A stretch of DNA of 64,000 nucleotides from Gavia stellata (taxonomy: Eukaryota; Chordata; Aves; Gaviiformes; Gaviidae). Below the pieces are notes generated by a model. That model did not search any database, was not told the origin of the DNA, and worked only from the letters and a program-made list of their open reading frames with translations. Shown in pieces: positions 45,481 through 58,700 of this stretch (its first letter is position 1; each line of letters opens with the position of its first letter). The stretch is taken from contig NC_082595.1 of assembly GCF_030936135.1 (NCBI RefSeq), forward strand, positions 105,131,334 to 105,195,333. The letters run 5' to 3'. The translations under genes were made by a program, and so were the position numbers.

Positions 45481-48400
45481 CTTTTAACTGGCCAAAAACT
45501 ACATACAGGTGGAACTAGACAAAACCAAAAATGTAACCAGCAATATCTGGATGCACTCTCATCCTCACATACTGTGCTCTTAGAGAGCAAAATGTGTGCT
45601 GTGCTATCATCTGCTATAACAGAAGTATTTTCAACTAAATTTGGTGGTCAGAGCCTGGCTATGTAATGTAGCAGAGGTAACTGTACAACAGGTCATCCTT
45701 CAAATTTCCCTAGGTAGAAAGCTTCTTAGTTCTTTAATGAGTGTATTTAGGCAGAACAGTTCTGTGAGACTTAATTACTACTGATAGCACCTTTTAAGGA
45801 AAAACAGTATTTATTTTTGCACTTTGGACTAAAGTGAAACTGAACTGATTGGTTTCACTTACATTTCAGTGTAAGCTGCTGCAGTTTGCATTCTTACCAC
45901 AGTAACTTTTAGGCAACAGATGCTGCAGGGAAGCTCACATTTGAACTCAACTAACTTGAAAATCTTCAATATCAGTATCTTCAGGATTTAACTTTTATCA
46001 CAAGATCTACAGTGTAATGTTCTATCAAGTCTTCACATGGTGGTAGGTGCACGTGTGAGAAGACAGAAATGAGGTAGTCTGGTGCATACTGCATATGAAG
46101 TGCCTCAAAGTTAGCTCTGAAGGAATTGTTATTACTAGTGGTGGAAGCGGTTTCTGCCTCTCTTGTGCTGCTACGGGTGTCTTGCAGACAGGGTGATGTT
46201 AAACTACCTAGCTCATTAGGATAGAGATCCACTTTTAGCCTTGTCACACAAAAACTCCAACTTTTCTGGAGATTACCATACAGGAATAGTGGCTTAGACG
46301 GATACAGTTGTTTTTGTACTAGATATCTGCCTCTGTCCTGAACTGGCCAGCTGATTGAGACACTAATCGCATGTGGCCAAGTTTCAAAGATGTTGAAAAT
46401 CCGTATCTGAAAACTGAGGTTTCTTCCCCCTTCTACCCCATTTCATCCAAATCCTTTATTTTGCTATTCATGTACTTGAGGTATAAAATTTGTAGCCAGC
46501 TATTCCATGTTTTGCTAAAGGAGAAATCAACATAAAGACTAAATATTTTGTACTGTGTTTGCAAAGTAGCATGTGGGTTTGTGAACGGAACTAGAGTCTC
46601 TAGGTAAGACTTATCCTGGGGCCTTCAGTGAGTGCTGACTAATTTGTGCTACCTACGGAAAGGGATGATTGTTGGGGTTGTACTTTTGCATGGTTAAATG
46701 AAAGATGGGTTTGGGATTTCCTGGTTTTGTTCTAAGTAGAAAATTACTTAACTGGAATGACTTGAATTCTATCTCAATGTCATGTTACTTCAAACTAGGG
46801 GTACACTTACTTCATTCCAAGGCGTGTAAAACCGTTTTGCTTCAGCATCTCTCCTGGTATGTTTGCGGGTAGTGAAATGAGTCAACTGCACAAATATCTA
46901 TTCAATGTCTTCAGAAAGCAAATCTCTGAAAACTATGCAGTTAACTGTTTTCAGTGCTATAAACTTGATGTGCTACTGTGTCTTTCAGGTTTATGTAGCA
47001 AATAATACAACTAAATTATCTTTGCTCTTGCACTGACTCCTCTACTATATGAAAAGCCTACCAGATCTCTAGTAGTAGGAAGAAGTGTGCAGGCAAATCC
47101 ACTAGTAAAATTGAAGAGACAAGTCACCTGCAGGCACAGTTTGCAGAGCTTCCTGAACAGTGAATTTTATTAATCAGTGCTTTTCAATTTGTCTTAATGT
47201 AAAACTAAGTATTAGAAAACCACACATGCTTGACTGTAAGCTCGATTGTTCTTATCTAAAAGGTGCATGAAATGTCAAAATGGCAGTATACTATTCCTGC
47301 ATTTGCAACATAGAAATTCAAATAATTAGTGTAAGATTGATTGAAATTGAAAGGGGGGTGTGTGTCAAATTTTAAGGTAGGTAAATCCATTTTGCTTGTT
47401 ATCAAAAGGTCATGTTTTTGGAAAGGAGCAGTAAGTATTTAGTATTTCAATGTTGATTCATGTCTGCTACCAGTATTTTAAGAGACTGGATAGCTTGATT
47501 CTGTCTGGCTATATATTGTGCTTTACTGAAATCAACTGTTTCTGGCTACAGCTTTGGTGTACTTGAGTGTGTATTTGCAGTTTGAAAGTGCCATGATCTT
47601 AATTACAAAATGAGAGTAAATCTTTAAAAAGTCAAGAGTGATGCTGACTGCACTAATCCTGTGTTAGACTAGAAAGAGCCTTTAAAAAAAGGCAATGAAC
47701 TGTGATTGGACAACTTATTTCCTAATTTGGTGAAAATCTTTGGAGTGAATACAGGGCTCTCCTAAATCTAATTGGTTTTGGTCAATTTGTAAAGACTGAT
47801 TAGCTACCTGTAGTGTCTGGACAGCCTAATCTCTTGCTCAGCGCTGTAGATGGCTATTGTGCATTGGTCAAACAACAGTAAAACTAGCTTGATCAATGCT
47901 TGAGTTTGTGAAACACACAAATACTATCAGTTATTCATTGTTTCTTCACAAGCCTTCACTGTTTTGAGTAAAGCCTGTGCATTAGCATAATTTACAGCAA
48001 AATTGAAATAGCCTAGAAAAGAACAAAGAAAGGAAATGTTTTCTGTAGTATTTTCCTTCGTGAAGAAACATGCAAATGCAGGTAACAAAGATTTAATGTG
48101 TTATGAGGACGTTGTGTGAAGAGAAAACTAAGAACCTAAATGTCGCATTTGAATGTTGCGTATCTTGTATCTGGCTTGGTATTTCAGAACAAATTACGTG
48201 TTGAGGCTGAGGGATGGAGCAGTCCACCTCTGTTTTGAAGCCCATCTGGCCTCAGCCTTTAGGGACCGCCTGGAGCCTGAAAGCTTCAGAGTGTTTTCAA
48301 CAAGGCCTATTACAGCCACAATTTTAGTTTTGCGTTGGGGGTCTGTTTTTAAGAAGATTTTTTAATGCCTTGTTCTTTCAGAATTTTGCAAATTTGCTGT

Positions 48401-48949
48401 AATTGTTCTTCTCAAATGAGGCTGCGCAGGATTTGCCTATCAGTACTTGATGGCGTAGTTTGCAGTGGCTGTCCAATACCCACCAAGTGACCCGGTCAGT
48501 AGCAGAGCTCTTTGAATCAGTTGAGCCAGGAAGCCCTGTGCGTATAGATTAGTCATCATCTTCCCAAGACAAGCAGATCCACCGAGTCCTCGTGTGCTTG
48601 TTGGTTTGTTTAAACCCTCTTCTCTCAGGTTGTCTCACTGTTGAAAGAATTCATACTTCAAAATGCAATATTTTTTTTTTCCCTCTGATGCGGAGCATGC
48701 TTGCAAGACCATTTCCCTCTGGGCAGAGTGGTGGTGGTGCTGAACCTGTACTGCGTAAATAAGGGTGTCATCTCCAGGGCCTTTGAGGGCCGCAGCAGCT
48801 CTTTCCGCAGCGTGCTTCCTGGGTCAAGTGTGGGTTTTGTGTGATCTCACGGCCAGTTGACAGCGTTGCTGGCTGGCGTGGTTATCAATTCATAGAAATC
48901 AGAGAACAGTGCATCTCCTCTAAAGGATAAAGCTGGGGTTTTTAGCCTC
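45481..48949 (+). other. UBXN2A 3' UTR and UBXN2A-MFSD2B intergenic region
   Basis: About 3.5 kb. The UBXN2A 3' UTR starts here. Its end cannot be placed, because I found no AATAAA or ATTAAA before the MFSD2B island, only variants such as TATAAA (46482), CATAAA (46531) and AGTAAA (47615, 47878). No repeat family was recognised. Confidence 0.65.
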
Positions 48950-49720
48950 TGGATGAAACCGGCCCCAGAAACCTTCACCGTCATACACCTGGTCGTTGAG
49001 CGGGTCGAGGCGGGGGCAGCGGCTGTCGGGGTGCGCGGCGCCTGTGAGGGGAGCGGCAGGGCGGGCGCTGGGGCGGCCTTTCTCTGGGCGCTCCGGCCGG
49101 TTAGCAGGCTTCCCGTACCATAAAGCCGGCGGTTTACCTCACGGACGGCTCCCGGGGCAGCCCCGCAGGAGAGAGCGCGGGCGGCGTTGCTGCTCTCACC
49201 GCCGCGAGCTGTCCCGCTCCTCTCCACAGTGGAAGTGGAGACGGAGGGCGAAGGGGGTGTTCCTGCCGCCCGCGGGGACTCGGCTATGCGGCCCTCGCCC
49301 GAGGCGGGGAGAGGGCTCCTCTCGCGGGGAATACCCTCTCCCGAGCCTGGAGGGCAGCGATAGCGCCTTCGCCCCTCCACGCGCTGCGTGAGGGTGGGGG
49401 AAGACGCCACCCGCTCTCCCTCTCCTTCGCTCCGCCGCCCCGCCCTGGGTGCGCAGGTGTTGAACGGGGGTGGTCTGTCCGCTTTACCATGGCGGGGGCT
49501 GCGAAGGACACCCCGGAGCGCCCGGCGGAGGAGGAGGTAAGGCGCTGGGGAGGGGGAAAGGCGGCCGTCGCGGGGCTTGAGGAGCCCTCGGCCACAGTCC
49601 CGGGCGTGCGGAGTGCTCCCACCCGCGCCCTTCTGCTCCGGTTCCGGCGCGCTCTTTTTTTACTTTCATTGCCGGTAGGTTACGGGGCGGGGGGTGGGCA
49701 CTCTCGAGGGGGTTTGGGAC
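48950..49720. promoter_or_regulatory. MFSD2B: CpG island, MFSD2B promoter
   Basis: About 0.8 kb of GC- and CpG-rich sequence ending just past MFSD2B coding exon 1. No TATA box was seen. The transcription start is not defined. The minus-strand open frame through this island looks GC-driven. Confidence 0.8.
49489..49536 (+). CDS. MFSD2B: MFSD2B coding exon 1
   Basis: ATG in a good context (TTACCATGG) within the CpG island. It encodes [16 protein letters not shown] and ends at GAG|GTAAGG, phase 0. The short acidic N-terminus is cytosolic by family topology. It is less certain than the other exons because this region is poorly conserved. Confidence 0.8.
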
Positions 49721-52700
49721 AGCCTGAACTTGAGCTGCTGTGTTTTGTGCGGTGCCTATCTCAGCGAGGTACCTGAAATAGCTCTTACATCCTCACCGCC
49801 CCCTCCGCTCTCAGTCACCAAGAAGCTCCGTGGAACTCTGGTTATTTTCCCTCGAGTGCACTATACGATATTTACTGTCCACTTCAGTGGCAGGAAAAAA
49901 GCTCTGTTCGCTTTCCACTTTCTCTTCCCTCTGGGGCTGTCTCTGCGATCAAAGCAGATAGGGGAGAGGTGCTGGCGGGAGGGGGTTCACTCTCCTCAGG
50001 AAGCCTCATCAACTCCTAACTTCCAGATGAGCGCTGCGAGTGAGGGAGTGTCTAAATGCGTCCTCTTGAGAGTCGGTGCTCCCCGAGATGGGAGTGGAGA
50101 GGCAGGTGAGAGGTGAGTGAGGACGGACGGACGGACACACACACACACACACACACACACACCCACCCCCACACACCACCCCCCCACACACACACCCCCC
50201 CCGGCTCTTGAGGGGGTATCTGGTAAAACTGGGAAGGAGCAGCTTCAAAAGAGAGGGGCTGAGGTAACCTTTCGCAATGTGGTGGAAGGTGTTCAAGCCA
50301 TGGAGCTCGTTGGACGCTGTGGGCACATGCTGTTCGGGTTTGAATTTTTGTGTTCAGAAAGCATCTGGGTGAATTCATGGGAGAAATCTGAAGATTTTTG
50401 AGAGATATGCTGTCTTTGGCTCACAGAGCCCCTCAGTGCTACGTTGCTGGAAGAGTATCCTGGCAAAGCACCACTGTATCCTGCCTTGCTTGTATGCCCT
50501 TTCTAGGTGTCTGCACCCAAGCCCTGCTCCTGTTACTTCTTCCACTCAGGGGTGGGCTGACATTGCTAAGAAACCTGAAAACAGTCCTCAAGATACTTGG
50601 TATGAGGGACCTGGGATGCCACCTGTGACTATCCCACTCATGCTTTTAAGAGGCAGTTGTATGGTCACTCACAGAGCAGAAACATTACCAGTATTAATTC
50701 TACATTGAGAGAAAAGCTGACTCAAAAGCTGCTCCTCGTTGGTTATGTTTTCATTGTTTCTCAGATAAACCTAGACTAGCGTTTATCTTTGAGTCACAGG
50801 TTTTGCTCTTTCTTCTTACTGCTTTTAAATTACTTGTTGGTTCAGTTCTGGGCTCAACTGATAAAGAATAGCTGAGGACAAAATGCGGCTGCTCCCTATG
50901 CCTGTAATGTTCATGCAATATCTGCACACAGTTGCAAAGAGTTTTTTTTCAATGTGCTTAAATACTTTCTTTAGAAATAAGATGATCTGTTATAAACACT
51001 ATTCAATTTCTGTTCTGTTGTGGAAGGGAAAAATTACAAGCAATGAAAAGTATGGGTTTAACTTACAAGAGCATTAAAAATAAAGGAACTACAGTGTGTG
51101 AGATGCATTAATTTTCTATAACAATGTTTAAACTTATTCTTCTATTTAAGGAGCAAAATCAAATCTCTCAGCTATTATGCTTTCTTGGTTTACTTTGAAA
51201 TGCAATTAACTTTGATATGATGGGGTCATGTGTAAGTACAAAATTGTCAAGTTAATCTGAGAACAAAAAAAGTTTATAACTTCATTTGACCTTGCTTTCT
51301 CTTACCTCCCACCCCAATCTCTCATGTTTCTTCTGAAGCTTGTAGAAGCAATTTGATGTTGACATTCAACTACACTACAGGGATCTCGAAATATATTTTA
51401 ATTGTAAATACTTTGTATTGTGTTCCTTATTTGACCATTGCCTACACATTCAGATCTCTAGTGCATTTTTGGAGTACTTTAAGCTCACTGACAAACTTAC
51501 ACAGGTGAAAAGGCTTTCACCAGTTTTCACAGAAATCAGACAATTTCTGTTGCTTGAGGAAGCAATGCAGCAGGGAGATGCAGCCTGAAGAGAAAAACCC
51601 TGTTAGTTGCTCATAGCCAATGCACTGCCGTTGGTCACACTGCTCTGCACAAGTGCGATGTCATCCTTCTCAAGACAGTTTCTGCTGCCACGTGTATCTT
51701 TTCTGCTCTTAACTATAAGCCCAGGAAGTTAGAAAGAAGGACATGTTTCAGCTTCACTAGTGCAAAGACCTGCCTTCATTTTTACCAGTGTTTCATAGGA
51801 TGCTGAGGTACAAAAAATAGTGATTACCATATAACTTCAATACAGAGAGTCAAAATAGATTATAGGCTGCTGCTTTTGGAAAGAGACACCAGAACGTAGA
51901 GCCTGAATGATTATTTCTCAGCAGATAGAAACTCAGGGGTACACCAGGCAGCAGATCTGCAATGAATGCAGTGGCATTTCCTTTCATGGTACGTGTCCTT
52001 CATGTGTAGAACTGCTGTGGCTTAATGTACGAATGAGTTCCAAAAGTAACTAGGCAAAATAAAAGGAAAACAGGTATTGAACAGTGATCAGGATGTAACT
52101 GCCATTTCAGGATGTTCATGAACTGCTGATTCCCTGCATTTCTGTGGCTGACCAAACAGGACACCTCTGTATGCTATATCTATCTGAAAGCTTGTTTTAT
52201 TCTGAAAATAACATTCATAAATAAAATTTAGTGAAAACTTAACTACTGCTGTGACCAAAGTACTAACTTTTCTTCAAGGTGATCTGGGAGTATGGTTCAG
52301 AAAGTAGTTGGGTGTGTGGAATCACAATCAGACTTTTAAAAAAAAAAAAGAAAAAAAGTATTAAGATTGTAAATTTTCTAACCATGAAACTGATGTAAAG
52401 ACAGGAGTTCTGCCTACAGCCTGTAAGTTTAGATCTTGGTTGACTGTTTCCTGTACCATAACTTTAATTAGACTAATTCTTAAGAACTTAACATTCTTTG
52501 AGTTACAAAAACATTTTGGAATCATGTATATTATATAGAGGCATTTACTTTTTCTGTGTTATCATGGCCTTAGCTATTTAAAGGACAAGAGGCAATGAGT
52601 TTAAACTAAAAGAGGGACATAAGGAAGAAATTTTTACAATGAGGGTGGTGAGACACTGGAACCAGTTGCCCAGAGAAGTTGTGGATGCCCCATCCCTGGA

Positions 52701-55700
52701 AGTGTTCAAGGCCAGGTTGGATGGGGCTTTGAGCAACCTGATCTACTGGAAGATGTCCCTGCCCGTGGCAGGGCGGTTTGACTGGATGATCTCTGAAGGT
52801 CCCTTCCAACCCAAACCATTCTGTGATTCTATCACAGCTACTAGGGTAAATAAGTGGGAAAGCAGCATCATGGATCTAAAAGTTTTTTCGCAGCTTGTTG
52901 CGGGGGTGGAATGAGATACAGGATTTATGTAGCAGTGGTTTATGTGTCTTGATTTCAGCTGGAAGTCATCTTGCCAGTGCTTGGAGAACAGAAGGGAAGG
53001 TATCAAAGGAAAATAAACTCTTAAAGTAATTTTATTTCTGGGAGGATGGAAGTGAGGCTAGGAGAAGGGAATGATTAAAAAATAAAAGTGTGGTAAAGTT
53101 TAAAAGTACACAGTCCCTGCAGCAAAGCTGAAGAGGACTGTGTTGTGAGTCAAGCGAACAAGATTCTGTAAACCGCACAAGTCTAGTAAAGCTCACATTT
53201 AATAGGACTTATGTATGAAAAATAGAGAGTTACTTTGTACAGCAAATATGCATATAGTCTGTTTGTTGTGTTTAAAATCTCTTATCAAATTAAATAGTAT
53301 ACTGTTCTGATGAAGTCTGTCTTGTGACTGTTTACCACTCTTCTCTTTTCCTGGAAAGAAGAAATTTGCCAATGCGAAGTGCAAGTGAGGGCTGCTGTGG
53401 CGGTACCATTTTGCAGCTCATGCCCTCACACTGTCCACTTTACCTGGGCATAGTAACAGGATGCCACCCCGTCTTTCTCTGGGGAAACACAAAAAGGAAA
53501 GAGTCCTGATACTCATGCTTGCTTGTTCGCGCCCAGTCAGATAAAACAGTTCAAAGGAAAATGATTAGATGATGAAAGGCTCTGTCTAGATGTCAAAAAC
53601 TTATCAAAACTCTATTAGGTAGTAAAGATGATGGTACTTAGTAAATTTAAAAATGTTCAGAAATTAGGTAATGTATCAGAATATTATCATTGTGGTGTAT
53701 CTCATTACCATAGCTCTCTTTTTATCCTGATCTAATGTAAGAATTAAGGGCTTGGGTAGTCAGTTCAGAGAGAGGGCAGACCCAGGATTAATATTGCTGC
53801 TCCTCTTCCTGTTTCCTGGTTCCTGCTGACAGCAATCATTAAAGAGGGATTGAAAGCCTAGAAGTCTAAATTTGGGTTGGATATGTTGTCACTTTGAAAG
53901 GAATACAAGATTAATGAAGAGTCATTTTCTTCCTGTATTTTGAATTTTATGGGATGAAATTAAGTCTTAAGATTTTTTAAAGGCTTTCCAGTATCCTGGA
54001 ACTTCTACTATTGGAGAACACAGTGTTCTTCATTAGAATTCCTATTAGACTCTGCCTATGCATTTTTTGTCTGTTAATTACTGTTATGAAACCTTATTTT
54101 CCGCTTTTATCTTACTCTTATTTGGCAATTCTATTAAAAAATATTCTTGGATGCTTACGGTACTTTTCAAACATCAAAAGGCAAATGAGAGAGCACAGTT
54201 TTGCAAAATTTTTCAAACGTGCCTAGAATGATTTAGAGTCCTTCCTAAAGAGGTCTTGGGCCCCAAAATAACTTTCCCGATTATGCCAACTTTCACAAAA
54301 GATATAGAAAGTTGAAGTTAAAAGGAAGATGTACAAAGTCAAGTGACTTTGCCAGGGTCACACCAGCATTTTGTGACAAAGTAACGAAGGAACGGAGCAT
54401 AAATGTTTGGGATCTATTCAGTCTGCATTTGACTGGAACTTACTTTCTATGAATGTTGTCTAATTACTATGGTATGAGAGTATGTATCAATTATTATGGT
54501 CTGAAGGATTAATAATAAGAACATTTTTTTAAAAAGTAAAAAAGTTTTCAAATTTAAAAAGATCTCAAATATTCAAAGACAAAACTAAGCTCAGAAAATA
54601 GTGTAACAGTATGTGCACTTCTTTGCTGCTTCTTCCTTGTTTGTAGACTTGTTCCTTTTTAATAGCTTGCGAGAAGCAGGTATGTAAGCCTAGATTCCCT
54701 AGTAGGAATACTGTAATCTGTTTTTAGGGGCTGAATTAAGGAACAAAACCATTAAAAATCAAAGCAATGAGCATCCAAATGCCTGTTGATGGTAGGGGTT
54801 GAGGGCATATGGATTTATTAGTGGAATACCAGTGAAGCAAATACCTGAATTTTGTGTTAACCTTAGACTTTAACCTTATGACTTCTGTAACTTTTAACTT
54901 GTGTACCTTGTTTTTGTCATCATTTGTTCTGCTTCATCTTGAACAGGAATACAGGCTCTCGATTTGCGGCAAGTTATGCTATGCAATAGGAGGTGCCCCA
55001 AACCAAGTGGCAGGGAGTGCTGCTGCTTTCTTCCTACAGATCTACCTGCTAGATATAGCCCATGTAAGTAGCACAAGAAACCTTTACAGATTGTAGACTT
55101 ACATCAACTCTGATGTTGTCAACAATGTCCCTGGAATGATAAAAGGGGAATCAGCTAATTAAGCTTTTAAATTGTCTTGTTATCATTGCCTCTAGCTGTT
55201 CAGTGTCCTGGAAACTGCATAAACTTGTCCAGAAACATTTTTCCTTCTTGTTTCATTAGTTTCCTTTATGTCTTGAAGTTGCCATTGTTTGCTTTTAGTT
55301 TGGGATCACTAGTAGAGCTTTAGGCACTGTAGAATTTAAACACTTGCAGACACAAGAAAAAGCAGTTCTCTCTGTCAAGAGTCAGAGAGAGACATCTGAA
55401 ACATTAATAGCACCATGTTGAGGTTGTGAAGTTTAGTTCATTTGGTTTAGTTAAAAATCACTGCAGTTGCATTCTGTAGTCAACACAATTTCACATAAAT
55501 TTTATTTGTTTTGTCTAGGATAATTTCTGTGCAAAGAAAGCTGAGTTATCCTTCCCGAAGGTTCTTTGCTTCCAGTCTGTGTCTTTCTGGTGCAGAAGCA
55601 GACCTGGTAAAACAAAGCAGTAGGAGTCATCCCATTCATCTGACTTTCAGCTGCTGCAGCTAGATTTCAGGACAGCAGAGAAACAAAGAAAATCAATGCA

Positions 55701-58700
55701 TTAGCATTTTTTACTGTTTTGGATTGTCTTGTATGTCTGCGTGGTAACTAGGTGGGACAGATAAAGTATTCTAGGATAGAAAAAAGGATTTTAGGAAGAT
55801 GAGGCCAAATTGCAGGCACTGTGAGAACAGCTGTAGCTGAAACTACATGAGTGGCTTTCAGCACTGATGACTTTTTATTTGCTGGAAGGAATAGGAGGCT
55901 CCGTATCAGATATCGTTATCCATTTGCTGTTTAAGATGTAGAAAGACAGGATATCATGGCTTGGGGAGTGGAGGTATCTGAAAGATTGGGTTTATGGTTT
56001 TCCTATAAAAGTCTGATATCAGAAGCTGAGGTGTGACTTGTTTGATAAAACTGGCAGCACAATAAGACTGGCGTGTAAAACTGAGATCTTGAGTGTCTTG
56101 TTGAGATCAAAGTCACAAGATCTAGAAAAGGGGCCAGTTTTGGACAGCAGTGTCAAAGATGTCAAGTGGATGGTGTGGAGTCTGAGGAGTTTGAGATGGA
56201 ACAGGTAACTTGGAGGTGGATGTAGCTCTGACTACAGCTGTTTCACACCTACATCAAGGATGACAATACAAGCCATTGGAGATTAATGAAGCATGAACTG
56301 AATGGGAACGACACTAATACAATTTTCCCAGGGTGCTTATAAATATGGCAATTTCTCCACTCTCTGCTTACAACAGAAATTGAAAACTCTTGAAGCTAGG
56401 GACTGCTTATTTCTTCATGTGTTTGTGTACAGTGTCCAGAAAGCTGGGGTCCGATTCTTTGGACACTACCTAAATAAATGACATAATAATTTTGTTAACA
56501 GGCTCCTACTGAAACCCAAAAATTTTGCTTAATGTTTGTAACGATACACTTTCTACTTCATTAAGGGGCTTAATTATTTGTTCCTTGATGGTTTAGTTTG
56601 TTCTCTGAAGTAATTCTGCAGGGACAGGATTTATTTCAAGGCCTGATAAACAGCTCTGAAATCCTGTGTTTTTTTCCACACATTTTCATGGGAGAGCATG
56701 TAATTTTACAGTCACTACCTGGATTTAATTCTTGCCCACTTAGAGGGCAGAACTGTTTTAGCTCTTTGAGAGATTGTGAAACTCGCTAGGAGTAGTCTTT
56801 CATATGTAATCTGGATCCTTTCTAAGAAAATTACATTTGTATTCACTTTCTATACCTTACAGTTTTTCCATTTGAATTCCATGTTCCACCTAAATTACCT
56901 GTATAAACTACAGACATATAAATGTAACTCCAAACCACACAGGATCAAATTATTAGAAAACACCAAAACCTCTGATAATAGGATTCTGATCGTTATTCCT
57001 TTTGAGATGGGTGAATTTAGCATGTTTCATCTTGTATTTTATTGACATTGAGATGTTTCTGGCATTGGTGCTGACAGACACTATCTAGATTTAGGGACTA
57101 GGAAAATGCAGCCAAGGGATGTGTAAGCCCATACCGATGATGAAGGCAGGGTGACCATACAGACTCCAAAATACCAATGTGAAACCCACCTAGTTTGAAG
57201 TTTTCTGTCCCTGTGTCCCTCATAACTGCAGTATTTCAACCCCTGTATCTTTCTGACTGCTATTTTGTTCTTGTTTTGGCTGACCTGTCTCTTGAGAAGC
57301 AGTAGTGACTTCTGAGCAGTTCCAGTGCAGCCCCCATAGCTAGCCTGCCTCAGGGTTGGTGGGTTTCTTGCCACCCTGGCCGTGGGAGAGCACAAGTCCA
57401 CAAAAGTGGATGGGGTGAACATCAGCAAACTGCTGTGGGACGCAGCCCAACGCTCACCCCAGCCTTATCCTACAGTGCAGCAATAGGATGCTTGGAGAGC
57501 CACTGTCATTACCTGCTGGAGACTACCATTCCCAATCCTTCCCTCTTCATAAGCTTTCTAGGGTCGAGTACATGTCTTGGAGCTGGTGGTGTCAGGAAGA
57601 TTGTCTGCCCCTGCAATTTCACCTCATTTGGGCTAAAATTTAACAGGTGCGATTACAAAAGCACATAGCATCTGCCTTTTACAAAGGTCATTCAGGACAT
57701 TCAGAGATTATTGCTTCCTTCTTTCGCTTCTGAGGGAATACCTACAGCAAATTCTGTGGGCAGGGGACCTGCACCAGCTGGAGGCCATGTGATGCTGCCT
57801 AGGAGGCAATAAGCTCTGCAGAAAGGCAGGGGATACTAGCTCAGGCTTGGTGTTGTATCAGCTGCATTCGCCAGGCTTCCTGTTGCATTGGAGCACTGAT
57901 AGCATGAAGAAGCATATAGGTGAAGGGTTTTTTTCCACTGTAGCTGTTTAAGCTGCATAGGCTGTTTCAGCAGTCTCTCTCTCTCTCTTGATAATTGATT
58001 TGAGGAACATTCATGTTTATAGAGATTTCAAAGACTTTTTTCAGGCCTGTAGTTTCAGTGGCATGAACTGAACACTTGGAAGAGAACCCACCTTTTTTAA
58101 CCATTGTGTGATATGAATTCCTAAGTTCTCTTCAGATATATGTGAAAAATAACTACGTTGCCTGGGATAAAGTGTCTTCCTACATAGGCACTTAAGTATG
58201 GTCCTCCTGGGTTAACTTCAAAGGTTTTTCTGCTTGGCCATTTTATTCTTATGTAATCCATTTACATTTTTCAAGTGAGATTTGTTGGACATGTGCCGGC
58301 AACTTTGATTTGAGCAGATGTGCCTTATGCAGTTCAGTTGTCATAGTTCAGTTCTGAGTGGATAAAGTCTGCTGTGCTACAACCTATTCCACAGCCACAT
58401 GCCACCAGTTGGCAGCCTTGTTGGTAGTCTCAGGAGATGAAAAAACATGAATGCATGTAAACAGCTCCCTCTACTTTTTTCTAGATCAGGTCAAGATAAA
58501 GATATGGGGAAATGGGGCTATGTGGGGAACAAAGTGAGGGGATAATTACAGAGGGACTCTCTCAGGTTTTATGACTATACAAGGACTTTAGTCTACTATT
58601 TGACTATCTGATTTTCCTAGTTCTAACCACATTCATAATCTCTCCTTCCTTGCACTTTTCCCCTCTAATCCCTTCTTGTGTGGTGCCTGTCTCAGTGTCT

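Larger units (their letters stand above)
49537..54946 (+). other. MFSD2B: MFSD2B intron 1
   Basis: 5.4 kb. It holds the compound microsatellite at 50121-50203, a GATA/NF-E2-type motif cluster at 50716-50864, an A-rich patch near 52337, a CR1 3' end at 52582-52832, and a MIR-like relic at about 54325-54400. Confidence 0.8.

Noticed and set aside
48847-49410. 187-codon minus-strand frame beside MFSD2B
   Set aside because: It lies in the CpG island, is low-complexity through most of its length, and matches no known protein. No supporting splice or start context was seen.
52606-53006. Frames of 67-91 codons on both strands near 52.6-53.0 kb
   Set aside because: They run across or out of the CR1 3' end and are not genes.
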